A DNA stretch of 64,000 nucleotides, from positions 1,463,501 through 1,527,500 of the forward strand of contig CP060501.1 in the NCBI GenBank assembly GCA_024760545.1, in the 5' to 3' direction. A model generated the notes under the pieces. The model was not told where the DNA came from. It ran no database searches and was given only the letters and a program-made list of their open reading frames with translations. A program made the translations under genes and the position numbers. Shown here in pieces: positions 40,506 through 49,685 of the stretch; the stretch's first letter is position 1; the number at the start of each line of letters is the position of its first letter. The DNA comes from Nitrospira sp. (GTDB taxonomy: Bacteria; Nitrospirota; Nitrospiria; Nitrospirales; Nitrospiraceae).

Positions 40506-40526
40506 CCAGCTACACGCGGTAGCTGG
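40506..40526 (-). other. Hairpin upstream of hpnH
   Basis: CCAGCTAC-ACGCG-GTAGCTGG forms an 8-bp perfect stem with a five-base loop. No U-run follows in either direction, so it is more likely a leader or processing structure than a terminator. It is 51 bases before the hpnH start, on the side of tRNA-Cys. Confidence 0.4.
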
Positions 40527-40757
40527 ACTTGGAGGCACAAGAATGGATGATTGTAGCACCTCGCATGGGTGCCGTCAATTTTCCGTCCTTCGTACCCTTT
40601 CGTACTTTTTCATGACCAGTGCGATACACGAACCCCGAGGCGATTGGTAATGAGTCGTCGGCACGTGCAAAGCATGACAAGACGCTTGAGTGTTCTATCC
40701 ACACGGATCAGTCACGATAAAACGATGAAGAGCGATCGGTACACACGAAGTGCGGTT

Positions 40758-40832
40758 TGGAGGCGCCGAGCGGGTTCGAACCGCTGCATCGCAGTTTTGC
40801 AGACTGCTCCCTTACCACTTGGGTACGGCGCC
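40758..40832 (-). tRNA. tRNA-Cys (anticodon GCA)
   Basis: A 75-base cloverleaf with encoded CCA: acceptor GGCGCCG/CGGCGCC, anticodon arm GCAGT-CTGCAAA-ACTGC (anticodon GCA) and T-arm AGCGG-TTCGAAC-CCGCT. It lies between the GT87-type gene and hpnH on the same strand. Confidence 0.96.
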
Positions 40833-40940
40833 CCGGGGGCGCATTATAGTCGCTTCCTTTTCTGGAACACAACACGAGACCAACCCACGTCGCATTGTGC
40901 ATCGGCATCAGTGTTTTGGAGGTTCTCTCGGGTAGACAGA

Positions 40941-42287
40941 TTATACCTCACTGACCATACGGGACGGGCCGGAATGCATTTTTTCTGGCTGCGGGTTCGG
41001 ATGGCTCCACTCTCCTCTACTGCTGAGCAGCAATCCGTACAAGATCAACATCGCAATACCGAGATGATGATAGCTTTTCAAGGCTTCCCATCTTGCCGAA
41101 CCCACGACTTCATAATTCAACACCATTGTGAGCACAACATAGACCGCCAACATGACGTATCCGGTAGGGCTCAACCCGCCGCTCATTTTCGTGGCGGCGG
41201 CGACGACGACACAGGCCGCCGGGATCATCCAGACAAGATGCTGGTCCCACGTGATAGGAGAAAAGAACAGCGCCAACATCAAGGTTCCCGCGCAATCCCT
41301 CGCCCAGGTGGGATCTCCAGGCCCCTGAAACACCCGCCTACTAGACCACGCGAACAGGCCAAGCAGGCTCAGCGCGGCCACTCCGACGATCGCATTGGCG
41401 ACCGGTGACGAGAGATCCAGTACCGGCTGGTAGCCCCGGTCCACTTGCCGAAGCCGATGGGTGGGCGGATAGGTCACCAGATACCGAAGCATGGTATGTC
41501 GGAGCGAGAGATTGGCCTTTTGCAACTCGTTTTCTTGCCGCCCCTCCGCCTGCCGATCGAGCACAGACAGGACAGCATTCCTCGTCCATTCTGTGTGATG
41601 TTCCCACCAGCTCGTGGGCCCCATATACAGAATGGGCAGCACAATCCAGGCAAGCGTAGCCACCATGGTGTACCAGGCAACGCGCCACTGCCGTTTCCAA
41701 AGAAACAACAGTACGAAGAGAGCAGGGGTGATCTTGAGTACGATACCCAGCCCGATCAAGGCCGCACCGAGCCGTTCTTTCCCCACCCATATCGCGTAGA
41801 TCCCCCCTGTGAGAATGCCCAACAGGATGAGATGTGGGCCGCCGTCGTCGAGATCATTCAAGATAAATTGCAACGTCAATGCTCCTGCGCCAACGCCCAC
41901 CAGCAACCGGCCCCACCCTCTCGAGTCCGATGAACCGCATATCATGCGGTAAAACAGCATGATCGTGAGGACTAAGCATCCGACAGCGACGGCGTAACGC
42001 AGGGCCAGGCTCGGGTTTCTGTCTAGGATGAGCAAGGGAGCGAAATAGATGCCGGTAGTCGGCAGATACATGTAGCAGTAGTCATTGGCGTAGAGATACT
42101 CTCCGGAAAGTAACCGCCTTCCAATCTCTCGATGGATATCGATGTCCCGAAAGTGGAACGACCGTCCGAAGGAGATGATGTAGCCGTGCACCACCGCCGC
42201 AATGATGAGACCGATCTTCACCAATCGCGCAAACAGAGCCGACCTGACAAACTCATTGATCCGGCGGATGACGGGATTTGATTCCAT
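40941..42287 (-). CDS. GT87 (DUF2029) family glycosyltransferase
   Basis: A 448-residue integral membrane protein (start taken at MESNPVIRRINEF) with about 11 helices. The first periplasmic loop holds RDIDIHREIGRRLLSGEYLY and YMYLPTTGIYFAPLL, characteristic of polyprenol-phosphate-mannose-dependent GT87 mannosyltransferases, with a likely catalytic Asp. GIVLKITPALFVLLFLWKRQ and FFSPITWDQHLVWM are further family landmarks. It adds a sugar to a lipid or glycan on the outer face of the inner membrane. It lies in the hopanoid region, but a role in glycosylating a hopanoid is only a suggestion. Confidence 0.85.
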   Translation of the reverse strand: MESNPVIRRINEFVRSALFARLVKIGLIIAAVVHGYIISFGRSFHFRDIDIHREIGRRLLSGEYLYANDYCYMYLPTTGIYFAPLLILDRNPSLALRYAVAVGCLVLTIMLFYRMICGSSDSRGWGRLLVGVGAGALTLQFILNDLDDGGPHLILLGILTGGIYAIWVGKERLGAALIGLGIVLKITPALFVLLFLWKRQWRVAWYTMVATLAWIVLPILYMGPTSWWEHHTEWTRNAVLSVLDRQAEGRQENELQKANLSLRHTMLRYLVTYPPTHRLRQVDRGYQPVLDLSSPVANAIVGVAALSLLGLFAWSSRRVFQGPGDPTWARDCAGTLMLALFFSPITWDQHLVWMIPAACVVVAAATKMSGGLSPTGYVMLAVYVVLTMVLNYEVVGSARWEALKSYHHLGIAMLILYGLLLSSRGEWSHPNPQPEKMHSGPSRMVSEV

Positions 42288-42397
42288 CGTGTGACGGCAC
42301 TGATACATGACCCGCCTGAGCGCGTCAATCGTTTCTTTGGTGAGATGGGCTAGAAGTTGATCGGGGAGCGGGAGAGTCTCGGACTAAAATAGTGCCC

Positions 42398-43585
42398 CTA
42401 CCGACGAGGCAGTACGGGAATTTCTTTTCCAAGCGTCGAGGGGAGATCCGACTGGGGCACGAGTGACTCCCATCCGTTCGAAGGGACAGGAGCGACGGCT
42501 TCGCCACCGCTTTCTTCCGCCTCTTTTTCCTTGGCGAGCAATTCCACTTCCTGAATCAGCGTGTCCATTAATTCGTCCATGGGGACCTTACGGACGAGCT
42601 TACCCCGCTTGAACAAAATTCCTTTGCCCTCGCCACCGGCGATCCCGATGTCGGCCTCTTTCCCTTCTCCGATTCCATTTACGACACACCCGAGCACCGA
42701 CACGTTCAATGGAGTCTTGATATGACCGAGTTTCTTTTCCAACTCATTCGCCATCCGGACGACATCGATCTCAACGCGCCCACAGGTCGGACAGGCGATG
42801 ACATTGATGCCCCGATGACGCAATTCGAGTGATTTCAAGATCTCGAATCCGACCTTGACCTCCTCGACGGGGTCCGCGGCCAGCGACACGCGCAGCGTGT
42901 CTCCGATACCCTGTCCAAGCAAGTAGCCGAGACCGATCGAAGACTTCACCGCCCCTGTCATGGCCGTTCCCGCTTCTGTGATCCCAATGTGAAGCGGATA
43001 GTTCGACTGATGCGCGAAGAGCCAATAGGCATCGATGGCATGATGCACATCCGACGCTTTGAGTGAAACTTTCATGTTGGTAAAACCCACGTCTTCCAGC
43101 GCATGCACGGCGTTGAGCGCCGATTCCGCGAGAGCTTCGGGGGAAGGCCATCCATATTTTTCCAACAGCGGCCGTTCGAGCGACCCTCCGTTGACGCCGA
43201 CTCGAAGCGGAATCCCTCGCTCATTCACGGCCTTGATCACTTCTTCCACTTTCCACCAGGCGCCGATATTGCCGGGATTGATGCGGACGCAATCGACGAT
43301 CTGCGCGGCCTTTAGGGCAAGGCGATGATCGAAGTGAATGTCGGCGATCAGCGGGACCGTCATAGCCGCTTTGATTTGCGGAAGGACAGCGGCAGCTTCG
43401 TCGTCAGGCACGGCCACGCGGATGAGTTCGCACCCGGCGGCTTCAAGCTGGTGAATTTGAGCAACCGTCGCAGCCACATCACGGGTGTCCGTTGAACACA
43501 TCGATTGCACGGACACCGCTGCATCGCCGCCGATTTTCACCTTCCCGACAGAGATCTGCCGGGTTTTTCGCCTTGCTATGTGCAT
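42398..43585 (-). CDS. ispG: IspG, 4-hydroxy-3-methylbut-2-enyl diphosphate synthase
   Basis: A 395-residue protein that converts MEcPP to HMBPP in the MEP isoprenoid pathway. The N-terminal TIM barrel has RKTRQISVGKVKIGGDAAVS and IADIHFDHRLAL; the C-terminal part has the cluster ligands CPTCGRVEID (near 265) and GCVVNGIGEGKEADIG (near 300). It starts at MHIARRKTRQISVG. It lies 23 bases downstream of dxs, two genes of the same pathway in series. The last 40 residues are variable in the family. Confidence 0.95.
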   Translation of the reverse strand: MHIARRKTRQISVGKVKIGGDAAVSVQSMCSTDTRDVAATVAQIHQLEAAGCELIRVAVPDDEAAAVLPQIKAAMTVPLIADIHFDHRLALKAAQIVDCVRINPGNIGAWWKVEEVIKAVNERGIPLRVGVNGGSLERPLLEKYGWPSPEALAESALNAVHALEDVGFTNMKVSLKASDVHHAIDAYWLFAHQSNYPLHIGITEAGTAMTGAVKSSIGLGYLLGQGIGDTLRVSLAADPVEEVKVGFEILKSLELRHRGINVIACPTCGRVEIDVVRMANELEKKLGHIKTPLNVSVLGCVVNGIGEGKEADIGIAGGEGKGILFKRGKLVRKVPMDELMDTLIQEVELLAKEKEAEESGGEAVAPVPSNGWESLVPQSDLPSTLGKEIPVLPRR

Positions 43586-43608
43586 GAGAGATTGTTCGCC
43601 TTTTGCGA

Positions 43609-45555
43609 TCAGCTACCCTGCTCGTCTCCGTGAGGCAGATGGTCCGCTAGTGCGGCACCGGCAAATTGAGATTTCACCGACGAAGCCGTGCCGATCAGTT
43701 CCTTGACGCTTTGATAGATTCCTTCGCTCGTCAAGCCATACCGTTCACGAAGCAGATCTTGAGGGCCTTGTTCGATATACCAATCGGGCAAGCCTAATAC
43801 CTTGGTCTTCATATGAGTCACCCCGGCCTCCGAAAGGGATTCCAGCACGGCGGACCCGAACCCACCGGTCTTGCAGCCCTCTTCCACCGTCACGACGTAT
43901 TTGACTCGTTTCGCCACATCCACAACCAGTTCGTGATCAAGCGGCTTGACGAACCGACCGTTCACCACCGCTGTGGAAACCCCTTCCTTGCTGAGACGTT
44001 CCGCCGCTTCCACGGCCTGCCAGACGGATACCCCGATCGCAATGATGGCGACATCCGTTCCGTCCTTCAGAAGCTCGCCTTTTCCAACAGGCACCGCCTT
44101 GGGAGCCTCGTCCATCTTGACGCCGAGGCTCACGCCTCGCGGATACCGCACCGAGATTGGTCCGTTATGTTCCAAGCAGGTTTTCACCATATGCTGCAAC
44201 TCGTTTTCATCTTTAGGAGCCATCACCACCATGTTGGGAACATGGCGCAGAAAGGCATAGTCGAAGGCGCCGTGATGCGTCGTCCCATCTTCAGCGACGA
44301 GCCCGCCACGATCGATACAGAAGACAACCGGAAGATTCTGGGTCGCGACATCATGCACGACCTGATCATATGCCCGCTGGAGGAAGGTCGCGTACATCGC
44401 GACGACCGGCTTCATCCCCTGAGCGGCGAGCCCCGCCGCGAACGTCACGGCATGCTGCTCGGCGATGCCGACGTCATACAGCCGATCCGGAAATTCCTTT
44501 TCGAAAGTCGTCAACCCCGTGCCTTCGCACATCGCCGCGGTGATGGCCACAACGCGCCTATCCTCGCGCGCCAACTTGACGAGCGTATCCATGGCGATCG
44601 CCGTGTAGGACGGGCGCGAGGCTTTCTTCGCCGGCGCACCTGTTTCCCGAACAAACGGCGGACAGGCATGGAACCACACCGGATTCTTCATGGCCGGTTC
44701 GTAGCCGAGCCCTTTCTTCGTGATGATATGCAGCAGGACCGGTCCCTTCATCTTGAGGACGTTTTCAATCGTCGGGAGGAGATGTTCAAAGTTATGGCCG
44801 TCGATAGGACCACTGTATTGGAATCCCAGCTCTTCAAAGAGCAATCCCGGAAGAATCACGCCTTTGGCGAGTTCTTCGGCCCGGCGAGCGAGTTTTTGCA
44901 TGTCGTAGCCGATGTGGGGAATCTTGCGCAGCAACTGACCGGTTTCCTCTCGCATTCGCCCGTAGAACTCCCCTGTGATGGTCCGACTCAGGTAGGCGGA
45001 AATGGCACCGACGTTCTTCGAGATCGACATCTGATTGTCGTTCAAAATCACAAGGAAATCCTTGCCGAGTCCGCCGGCATGATGCAGCCCTTCCAGAGTC
45101 ATTCCCGCCGTCATCGCACCGTCACCCACGACACAGACGACTTTATGTTTTTGCTTCAACTGATCCCGGGCTGCCACCATGCCGAAGGCAGCCGACACAC
45201 CCGTGCCTGCATGGCCGGCATTGAACGTATCGTACTCGCTCTCCTCGCGCTTGCAAAATCCACTCAATCCACCGTACTGGCGCAGCGTATGGAACTGCTC
45301 ACGGCGGCCGGTGAGGAGTTTGTGCGTGTAGGATTGATTGCTCGTATCCCAAACGATTTTATCAGCCGGTGTATCCAGGAGATATTGCAAAGCGACCGTG
45401 AGCTCAACCACACCCAAGTTTGAGGCCAGATGCCCGCCGACATTGGAGACCGCTCCGATAATCTGTTCACGAATCTCTTGGCACAACGCCGGAAATCGGT
45501 CGGGAGACAACCGCTTCAGATCGGCCGGACTATGAATCGTTTTAAGCATAGACAT
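43609..45555 (-). CDS. dxs: Dxs, 1-deoxy-D-xylulose-5-phosphate synthase
   Basis: A 648-residue thiamine-diphosphate enzyme that makes DXP from pyruvate and glyceraldehyde 3-phosphate, the first MEP step. AAGGAG lies seven bases before the ATG. The TPP motif is GDGAMTAGM (near 150) followed by NDNQMSIS about 25 residues later; HAGTGVSAAFGM and FKREESEYDTFN fit the family. The C-terminal transketolase domains contain VGIAEQHAVTFAAGLA and YPRGVSLGV. It is the supply gene for the hopanoid cluster, followed by ispG. Confidence 0.96.
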   Translation of the reverse strand: MSMLKTIHSPADLKRLSPDRFPALCQEIREQIIGAVSNVGGHLASNLGVVELTVALQYLLDTPADKIVWDTSNQSYTHKLLTGRREQFHTLRQYGGLSGFCKREESEYDTFNAGHAGTGVSAAFGMVAARDQLKQKHKVVCVVGDGAMTAGMTLEGLHHAGGLGKDFLVILNDNQMSISKNVGAISAYLSRTITGEFYGRMREETGQLLRKIPHIGYDMQKLARRAEELAKGVILPGLLFEELGFQYSGPIDGHNFEHLLPTIENVLKMKGPVLLHIITKKGLGYEPAMKNPVWFHACPPFVRETGAPAKKASRPSYTAIAMDTLVKLAREDRRVVAITAAMCEGTGLTTFEKEFPDRLYDVGIAEQHAVTFAAGLAAQGMKPVVAMYATFLQRAYDQVVHDVATQNLPVVFCIDRGGLVAEDGTTHHGAFDYAFLRHVPNMVVMAPKDENELQHMVKTCLEHNGPISVRYPRGVSLGVKMDEAPKAVPVGKGELLKDGTDVAIIAIGVSVWQAVEAAERLSKEGVSTAVVNGRFVKPLDHELVVDVAKRVKYVVTVEEGCKTGGFGSAVLESLSEAGVTHMKTKVLGLPDWYIEQGPQDLLRERYGLTSEGIYQSVKELIGTASSVKSQFAGAALADHLPHGDEQGS

Positions 45556-45770
45556 GGATAGTCTCCTTACTTTCGTCTTCTATCAGCGACGTGACCTAAA
45601 GACACGTCCAGGGTGCACCCTTGGCGTGGGTGCCAAATTTTGTGGAGTCTCACACACGAACCGTATGATGTCAAGCGCTTATGAAAGATCGCTTGCCCAC
45701 GCCTCTCAGGTTGATCGAGGCTTAAAGGGTCACGATCGATAACCTAGGGCGGACATACCCGATTGGTCTC

Positions 45771-46967
45771 CTAGTAAGGAAAATCGAGCCCGGCAAAAAT
45801 GGCTCCACCCTCCTTACTGAATCCATAATCGATCCGTCCCACGACATTGGGCCGGATGATACCCCGAAACCCGATACCCGGCGTGATACGGTAGTCTTTG
45901 AAGCTCACATTCTTAAACGAGTTGAACACCTGCCCGGTGTCGATGAACGGCGCAAGCTCAAAATCAGCCATGACCCCGGCGAGGCGCGCGCGCAAGATAT
46001 GAATTCGCTCTTCCACACTGAACGCGATCAGTTGCTTGTCGATGTACCGGTCTACCCCAAACCCACGCAGGTTGTTCTGACCGCCCAAGGAACTCTGCTC
46101 ATAAAACGGAACATCCGAACCCAGCGTCGCCTGCAGATCACCACGAACCACAAGGATGGCGCGCTTGGACTCGCTCGCAAACATCTTCTTCACCTCAAGC
46201 CCATACCTGGAATACAGCGGCTCCGCCCCCTGCTTGAAGTTGTAGTTGAGCTCGGCATAGGCGGTAATCGCCGTCCCATCGGTCGGCGTGACCAGATTGT
46301 TACGGGTATCATAATGGAAGCTGATCCGCTGCCCGAGAATCGTGGCCCCGTCCACACCCGGCGCATTCGGAAAAAGATCGCCCGAAAAGGGGAGGTTCGT
46401 GCCGCCCTCTTGGATCGATTGCATGTGCCGCAATCGCTGGCTGACCGCGATTTGCGTAACCTCGTTCGCGTGGATCCCGAATTTCCAATTCAACCTCGTC
46501 TCAGCGGCCGTGTAATTTGACTCGTTCTCCTTCACGGTGGTCGGCCCAAGTCCGAAGAACCGCACCGTCGCATTCTTGAAATGCATCGCGCTGAACCCAA
46601 TACTATACCGACCATTGCTGAATCCTGGATCAACATAGCTTATGAGGAATTTTCGCTCGATCTGCTCTGTCCAGGACGCAATCCCTCGGAGTTCCTTGCC
46701 CCCTGGTTCGTAACGGAACAGATTGACGGTCGCACGAGTGCCGACGATCGAATTGTAGACCACCATCGGCGCAACCAGATATTTGAGATCCCCATCCGGT
46801 CCCGTGATGAGAGCCGGCACAATCATACCGATATCGTTGCCGTCGTTCTTGCTGGAACTGACGGCAGGGATGGGGAAATACCGCACGTCGGCCTGGGCTC
46901 GGTCAAGAGAGATTGGGCACAGACTCCCGAGCAGTATGAAGATGATACTGACAGCAAGGCTACGCAT
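45771..46967 (-). CDS. Outer-membrane beta-barrel, Omp85/BamA-type without POTRA
   Basis: A 398-residue exported protein with a signal peptide (MRSLAVSIIFILLGSLC) and a long series of amphipathic strands. The family mark is SSLGGQNNLRGFGVDRYID near residue 295, matching the (V/L)RGF element in the L6 loop of Omp85 proteins, and it ends with a C-terminal aromatic (DFPY). There is no room for POTRA domains: the barrel begins within 60 residues of the signal. Related short proteins (surface antigen D15, PF01103) insert into the outer membrane. It lies next to the mla genes and may work with them. Confidence 0.8.
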   Translation of the reverse strand: MRSLAVSIIFILLGSLCPISLDRAQADVRYFPIPAVSSSKNDGNDIGMIVPALITGPDGDLKYLVAPMVVYNSIVGTRATVNLFRYEPGGKELRGIASWTEQIERKFLISYVDPGFSNGRYSIGFSAMHFKNATVRFFGLGPTTVKENESNYTAAETRLNWKFGIHANEVTQIAVSQRLRHMQSIQEGGTNLPFSGDLFPNAPGVDGATILGQRISFHYDTRNNLVTPTDGTAITAYAELNYNFKQGAEPLYSRYGLEVKKMFASESKRAILVVRGDLQATLGSDVPFYEQSSLGGQNNLRGFGVDRYIDKQLIAFSVEERIHILRARLAGVMADFELAPFIDTGQVFNSFKNVSFKDYRITPGIGFRGIIRPNVVGRIDYGFSKEGGAIFAGLDFPY

Positions 46968-46996
46968 ACACGTACCCGTGGTCCAGCTACACGACG

Positions 46997-47638
46997 TTAT
47001 GGTGCCTTGAGCTTATCGGATTTCTTGCGGAGCTGATCGACGAGATCCGAATAGGAAGAGGCACGAATAATCTTGGTAAACTGCCCGCGATAGTTGTTCA
47101 CCAGGCTGACGCCATCGACGATGACGTCGTAGACCCGCCAATCATCAGCCCTGTTGATCAAGCGATAGTCGAGCGGGATCTCCGTCTTTCCGGAGAGCAC
47201 TTTGGTCCTAACTTCCGCGTACTCCTTCTCCGTCCGTTCATTCAAGTACTGCACGCCTTCTCCGGAATAGGTCTCGATCTTATCGGCGTATGAGTTCGTC
47301 AGTAACGTCCGAAAAAGGTCGACGAATTCCTGCTTCTGCTGATCGGTCAGCTGATTCCAAGGCGCGCCGAGTGCCCGCCGGGACATTTCCATATAGTCGA
47401 ATCGAGCCGCCACCACTTTCTCAAGCAAGTGGCGACGCTCATCGGCTTTCTCCGGCTGTTTGAGCTCTTTTTCCCGGACGATGTGAAGAACCTCGTCTAT
47501 CGTCACCTTCATGGAGTCGGTCGGAGCGCCCGCGTACCCCGGAACCACCCCCAGCCCGACCGCTGCCACCACCACAAGCACTATCGCGCCCCAACGGAAA
47601 CATGCCTGCCTGCCCCACACATTCCTGGTCACCATCAT
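46997..47638 (-). CDS. mlaC: MlaC-family periplasmic lipid carrier
   Basis: A 213-residue periplasmic protein of the MlaC/Ttg2D family (HpnM in hopanoid clusters), with a signal peptide (WGAIVLVVVAAVGLGVVPGY). Landmarks are DEVLHIVREKELKQPEKADE, FDYMEMSRRALGAPWNQLTD, FVDLFRTLLTNSYADKIETY and DDWRVYDVIVDGVSLVNNYR near the end. It ferries phospholipid or hopanoid between the inner-membrane Mla complex and the outer membrane. The next gene downstream encodes the outer-membrane barrel protein. Confidence 0.92.
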   Translation of the reverse strand: MMVTRNVWGRQACFRWGAIVLVVVAAVGLGVVPGYAGAPTDSMKVTIDEVLHIVREKELKQPEKADERRHLLEKVVAARFDYMEMSRRALGAPWNQLTDQQKQEFVDLFRTLLTNSYADKIETYSGEGVQYLNERTEKEYAEVRTKVLSGKTEIPLDYRLINRADDWRVYDVIVDGVSLVNNYRGQFTKIIRASSYSDLVDQLRKKSDKLKAP

Positions 47639-47698
47639 CGCACGATCTCCCCTCTACCGATTATCTGAATACTCGTCTACCGGCTACGCGAGACCGAG

Positions 47699-48145
47699 TT
47701 AGTTGACCTTGCCGTGAACGTACTGACTGACCAATTCCTCCAGGTCAAGGCCTGATTCGGTATCGCGAATGGCATCTCCGGGTTTCAGTGGATCTCCACC
47801 CCCACCCGGCGAGAGTGCAAGGTACTTTTCTCCGATGATCCCTCTGGTCTTGATCGAGGCGATCGTATCGGAATAGAGCTTCGTTCCGTTCTGGACCGCC
47901 AGCTTCACCATCGCCCGATCCTCTTTCAAATTAATGGCCTTCACGCGGCCCACCTCGACGCCGGCGATTTCCACAGTGGCTCCCGGTTTCAGTCCCGACG
48001 CTGAGTTGAACAGGGCATCGACCTCGTACAAATCTCCTCCGATGAGCTCTAATTTCCCCAACTTGATCGAGAGATACCCCAGACACACAATCCCGACCAG
48101 CACAAACACACCGACGATCAATTCCAGTCTGCTTTTATCCATCAT
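47699..48145 (-). CDS. mlaD: MlaD-family MCE-domain protein
   Basis: A 148-residue protein with one N-terminal membrane helix (LIVGVFVLVGIVCLGYLSIK) and a single MCE domain (about 35-120: LYEVDALFNSASGLKPGATV, GVEVGRVKAI, RGIIGEKYLALSPGG). MlaD forms a hexameric ring around the hydrophobic channel on the periplasmic side of the MlaFE complex. It begins ten bases after mlaF, so the operon is continuous. Confidence 0.95.
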   Translation of the reverse strand: MMDKSRLELIVGVFVLVGIVCLGYLSIKLGKLELIGGDLYEVDALFNSASGLKPGATVEIAGVEVGRVKAINLKEDRAMVKLAVQNGTKLYSDTIASIKTRGIIGEKYLALSPGGGGDPLKPGDAIRDTESGLDLEELVSQYVHGKVN

Positions 48146-48154
48146 GGCTCCCCT

Positions 48155-48913
48155 CTAGCCCGCGGAGACCTCTCTGGTCAGCGGTACCGTCCCGCCGACC
48201 GAGATGAATTCTCTGATCTCAGGATCGGTGGTTCGCTGGAATTCAGCTGGCTCGGCCATCGCCGCAATCTTCCCTTGTTTCAACATCGCCACGTAATCCG
48301 AAATGCCGAATATCTCCGGAATCTGGTGGCTGACCATCACGGCGGTAAATCCGAACTTCCGCTGCATACTCGTGATGAGATCATGAATCGATTTGGCCAT
48401 CAGGGGATCGAGACCCGTTGTCGGCTCATCGAAGAGAATAATCTCCGGCTGCATCACCAGCGCTCGTGCCAGACCGGCGCGCTTGCGCATCCCCCCGCTT
48501 AATTCCGCTGGGAACTTGTGCCCCATCCCTGCCAAGCCCACTTGGTCCAACATCTCCTCGACACGGCGGGTCACGTCTTGGTCTTTCATCCGGAGTTTTT
48601 CCCGGAGAGGAAACGCGACATTCTCAAAAACCGTCAACGAATCGAACAGCGCCGCTCCCTGAAACAGCATGGCGAACCGCTTACGGACTTCGTTGAGCGC
48701 ATGGCCGCGAAGCCTCGAAATCTCCACGCCGTCTACCCACACTTCTCCGGAATCCGGCTGGAGCAGGCCGATCATGTGCTTCAGCAGGACACTCTTCCCT
48801 TCCCCGCTTCGGCCGATGATCGTGGTGAGCTTCCCTTCAGGAACCGCGAGATCGACACCCCGCAAGACTGCTTGCCCTCCCAAGGTCTTTGTCACACCCA
48901 CCAGCTTCAGCAT
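48155..48913 (-). CDS. mlaF: MlaF-family ABC transporter ATPase
   Basis: A 252-residue ATP-binding protein. The ATG at 48913 (MLKLVGVTKTLGGQAVLRG), two bases after the mlaE stop, is preferred over an upstream one. Walker A is GRSGEGKSVLL, with Glu in place of the more usual Cys/Gly; the signature is LSGGMRKRAGLARALV; Walker B is EIILFDEPTTGLDP; the H-loop His is in MVSHQIPEI. It powers the MlaFEDB-type transporter. Confidence 0.95.
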   Translation of the reverse strand: MLKLVGVTKTLGGQAVLRGVDLAVPEGKLTTIIGRSGEGKSVLLKHMIGLLQPDSGEVWVDGVEISRLRGHALNEVRKRFAMLFQGAALFDSLTVFENVAFPLREKLRMKDQDVTRRVEEMLDQVGLAGMGHKFPAELSGGMRKRAGLARALVMQPEIILFDEPTTGLDPLMAKSIHDLITSMQRKFGFTAVMVSHQIPEIFGISDYVAMLKQGKIAAMAEPAEFQRTTDPEIREFISVGGTVPLTREVSAG

Positions 48914-48915
48914 GG

Positions 48916-49683
48916 TTACAACAGGACCGAGGTCAAAAAATAGTCCCACACGAGAATCAAAACCGACGACAATACGACGGCCTCGGTCGTAGCGGTCCCC
49001 AGGCCTTCGGCGCTCATTCTCGTGTAAAACCCCTTATAGCAACAAATCCAGCTCACAATCAGCCCAAAACTGATGGATTTGAGGATGCCGCCATAGATGT
49101 CCTTCCACTCCACCGCGGATTCAATGGAATTCCAATACGAGCCGGCATTCACGCCAAGCAGATCCACTCCGACCAAATGGCCACCGTAAATTCCGACGAC
49201 ATCGAAGATCGCGACCAGCAGCGGCACACCGATCAAGCCGGCCACAAGTTTCGGAGCGATCAGGTATTGGAGCGGATTGATCGCCATGGTGTCGAGCGCA
49301 TCGATCTGCTCCGTGATCCGCATGATCCCGATTTCCGCCGTCATGGCCGAACCGGCTCTCGCCGTGACCATAAGCGCGGCCAACACCGGCCCCAGCTCGC
49401 GAATCATGCTGAGCGCCACGGCGGAACCCAACAGCCCTTCGGAGCCGAACTTTCGTAACGTATAGTATCCTTGCAGCGCCAGGACCATCCCAGTGAAGGC
49501 CGCCGTCAGAACGACGACAAACGTCGATTTATAGCCGATGAAGTGAAGCTGCTTGACGATCTGAATGATCCGCAACGGCGGACGGGCCAACCAGGCGAAG
49601 GAGGACACCACGAAGATCAGCATCCGGCCCATTTCGGCCACGTATCTGAGCGCCCATCGGCCGATTGCTTCAGGAAGGTTCAT
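48916..49683 (-). CDS. mlaE: MlaE-family permease
   Basis: A 255-residue membrane protein. The ATG at 49683 (MNLPEAIGRWALRYVAEMGR) is two bases after the stop of hpnG, so earlier in-frame codons are excluded. The MlaE pattern includes VLTAAFTGMVLALQGYYTLR, MIRELGPVLAALMVTARAGS, AEIGIMRITEQIDALDTMAI and GLIVSWICCYKGFYT. It forms the transmembrane part of the lipid transporter with MlaF and MlaD. It is tightly packed with hpnG and mlaF. Confidence 0.95.
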   Translation of the reverse strand: MNLPEAIGRWALRYVAEMGRMLIFVVSSFAWLARPPLRIIQIVKQLHFIGYKSTFVVVLTAAFTGMVLALQGYYTLRKFGSEGLLGSAVALSMIRELGPVLAALMVTARAGSAMTAEIGIMRITEQIDALDTMAINPLQYLIAPKLVAGLIGVPLLVAIFDVVGIYGGHLVGVDLLGVNAGSYWNSIESAVEWKDIYGGILKSISFGLIVSWICCYKGFYTRMSAEGLGTATTEAVVLSSVLILVWDYFLTSVLL

Positions 49684-49685
49684 GG

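Noticed and set aside
43813-45423. 536-codon open frame on the plus strand
   Set aside because: It is antisense to dxs. The long frame follows from codon bias in the GC-rich dxs gene, and the composition is not protein-like.
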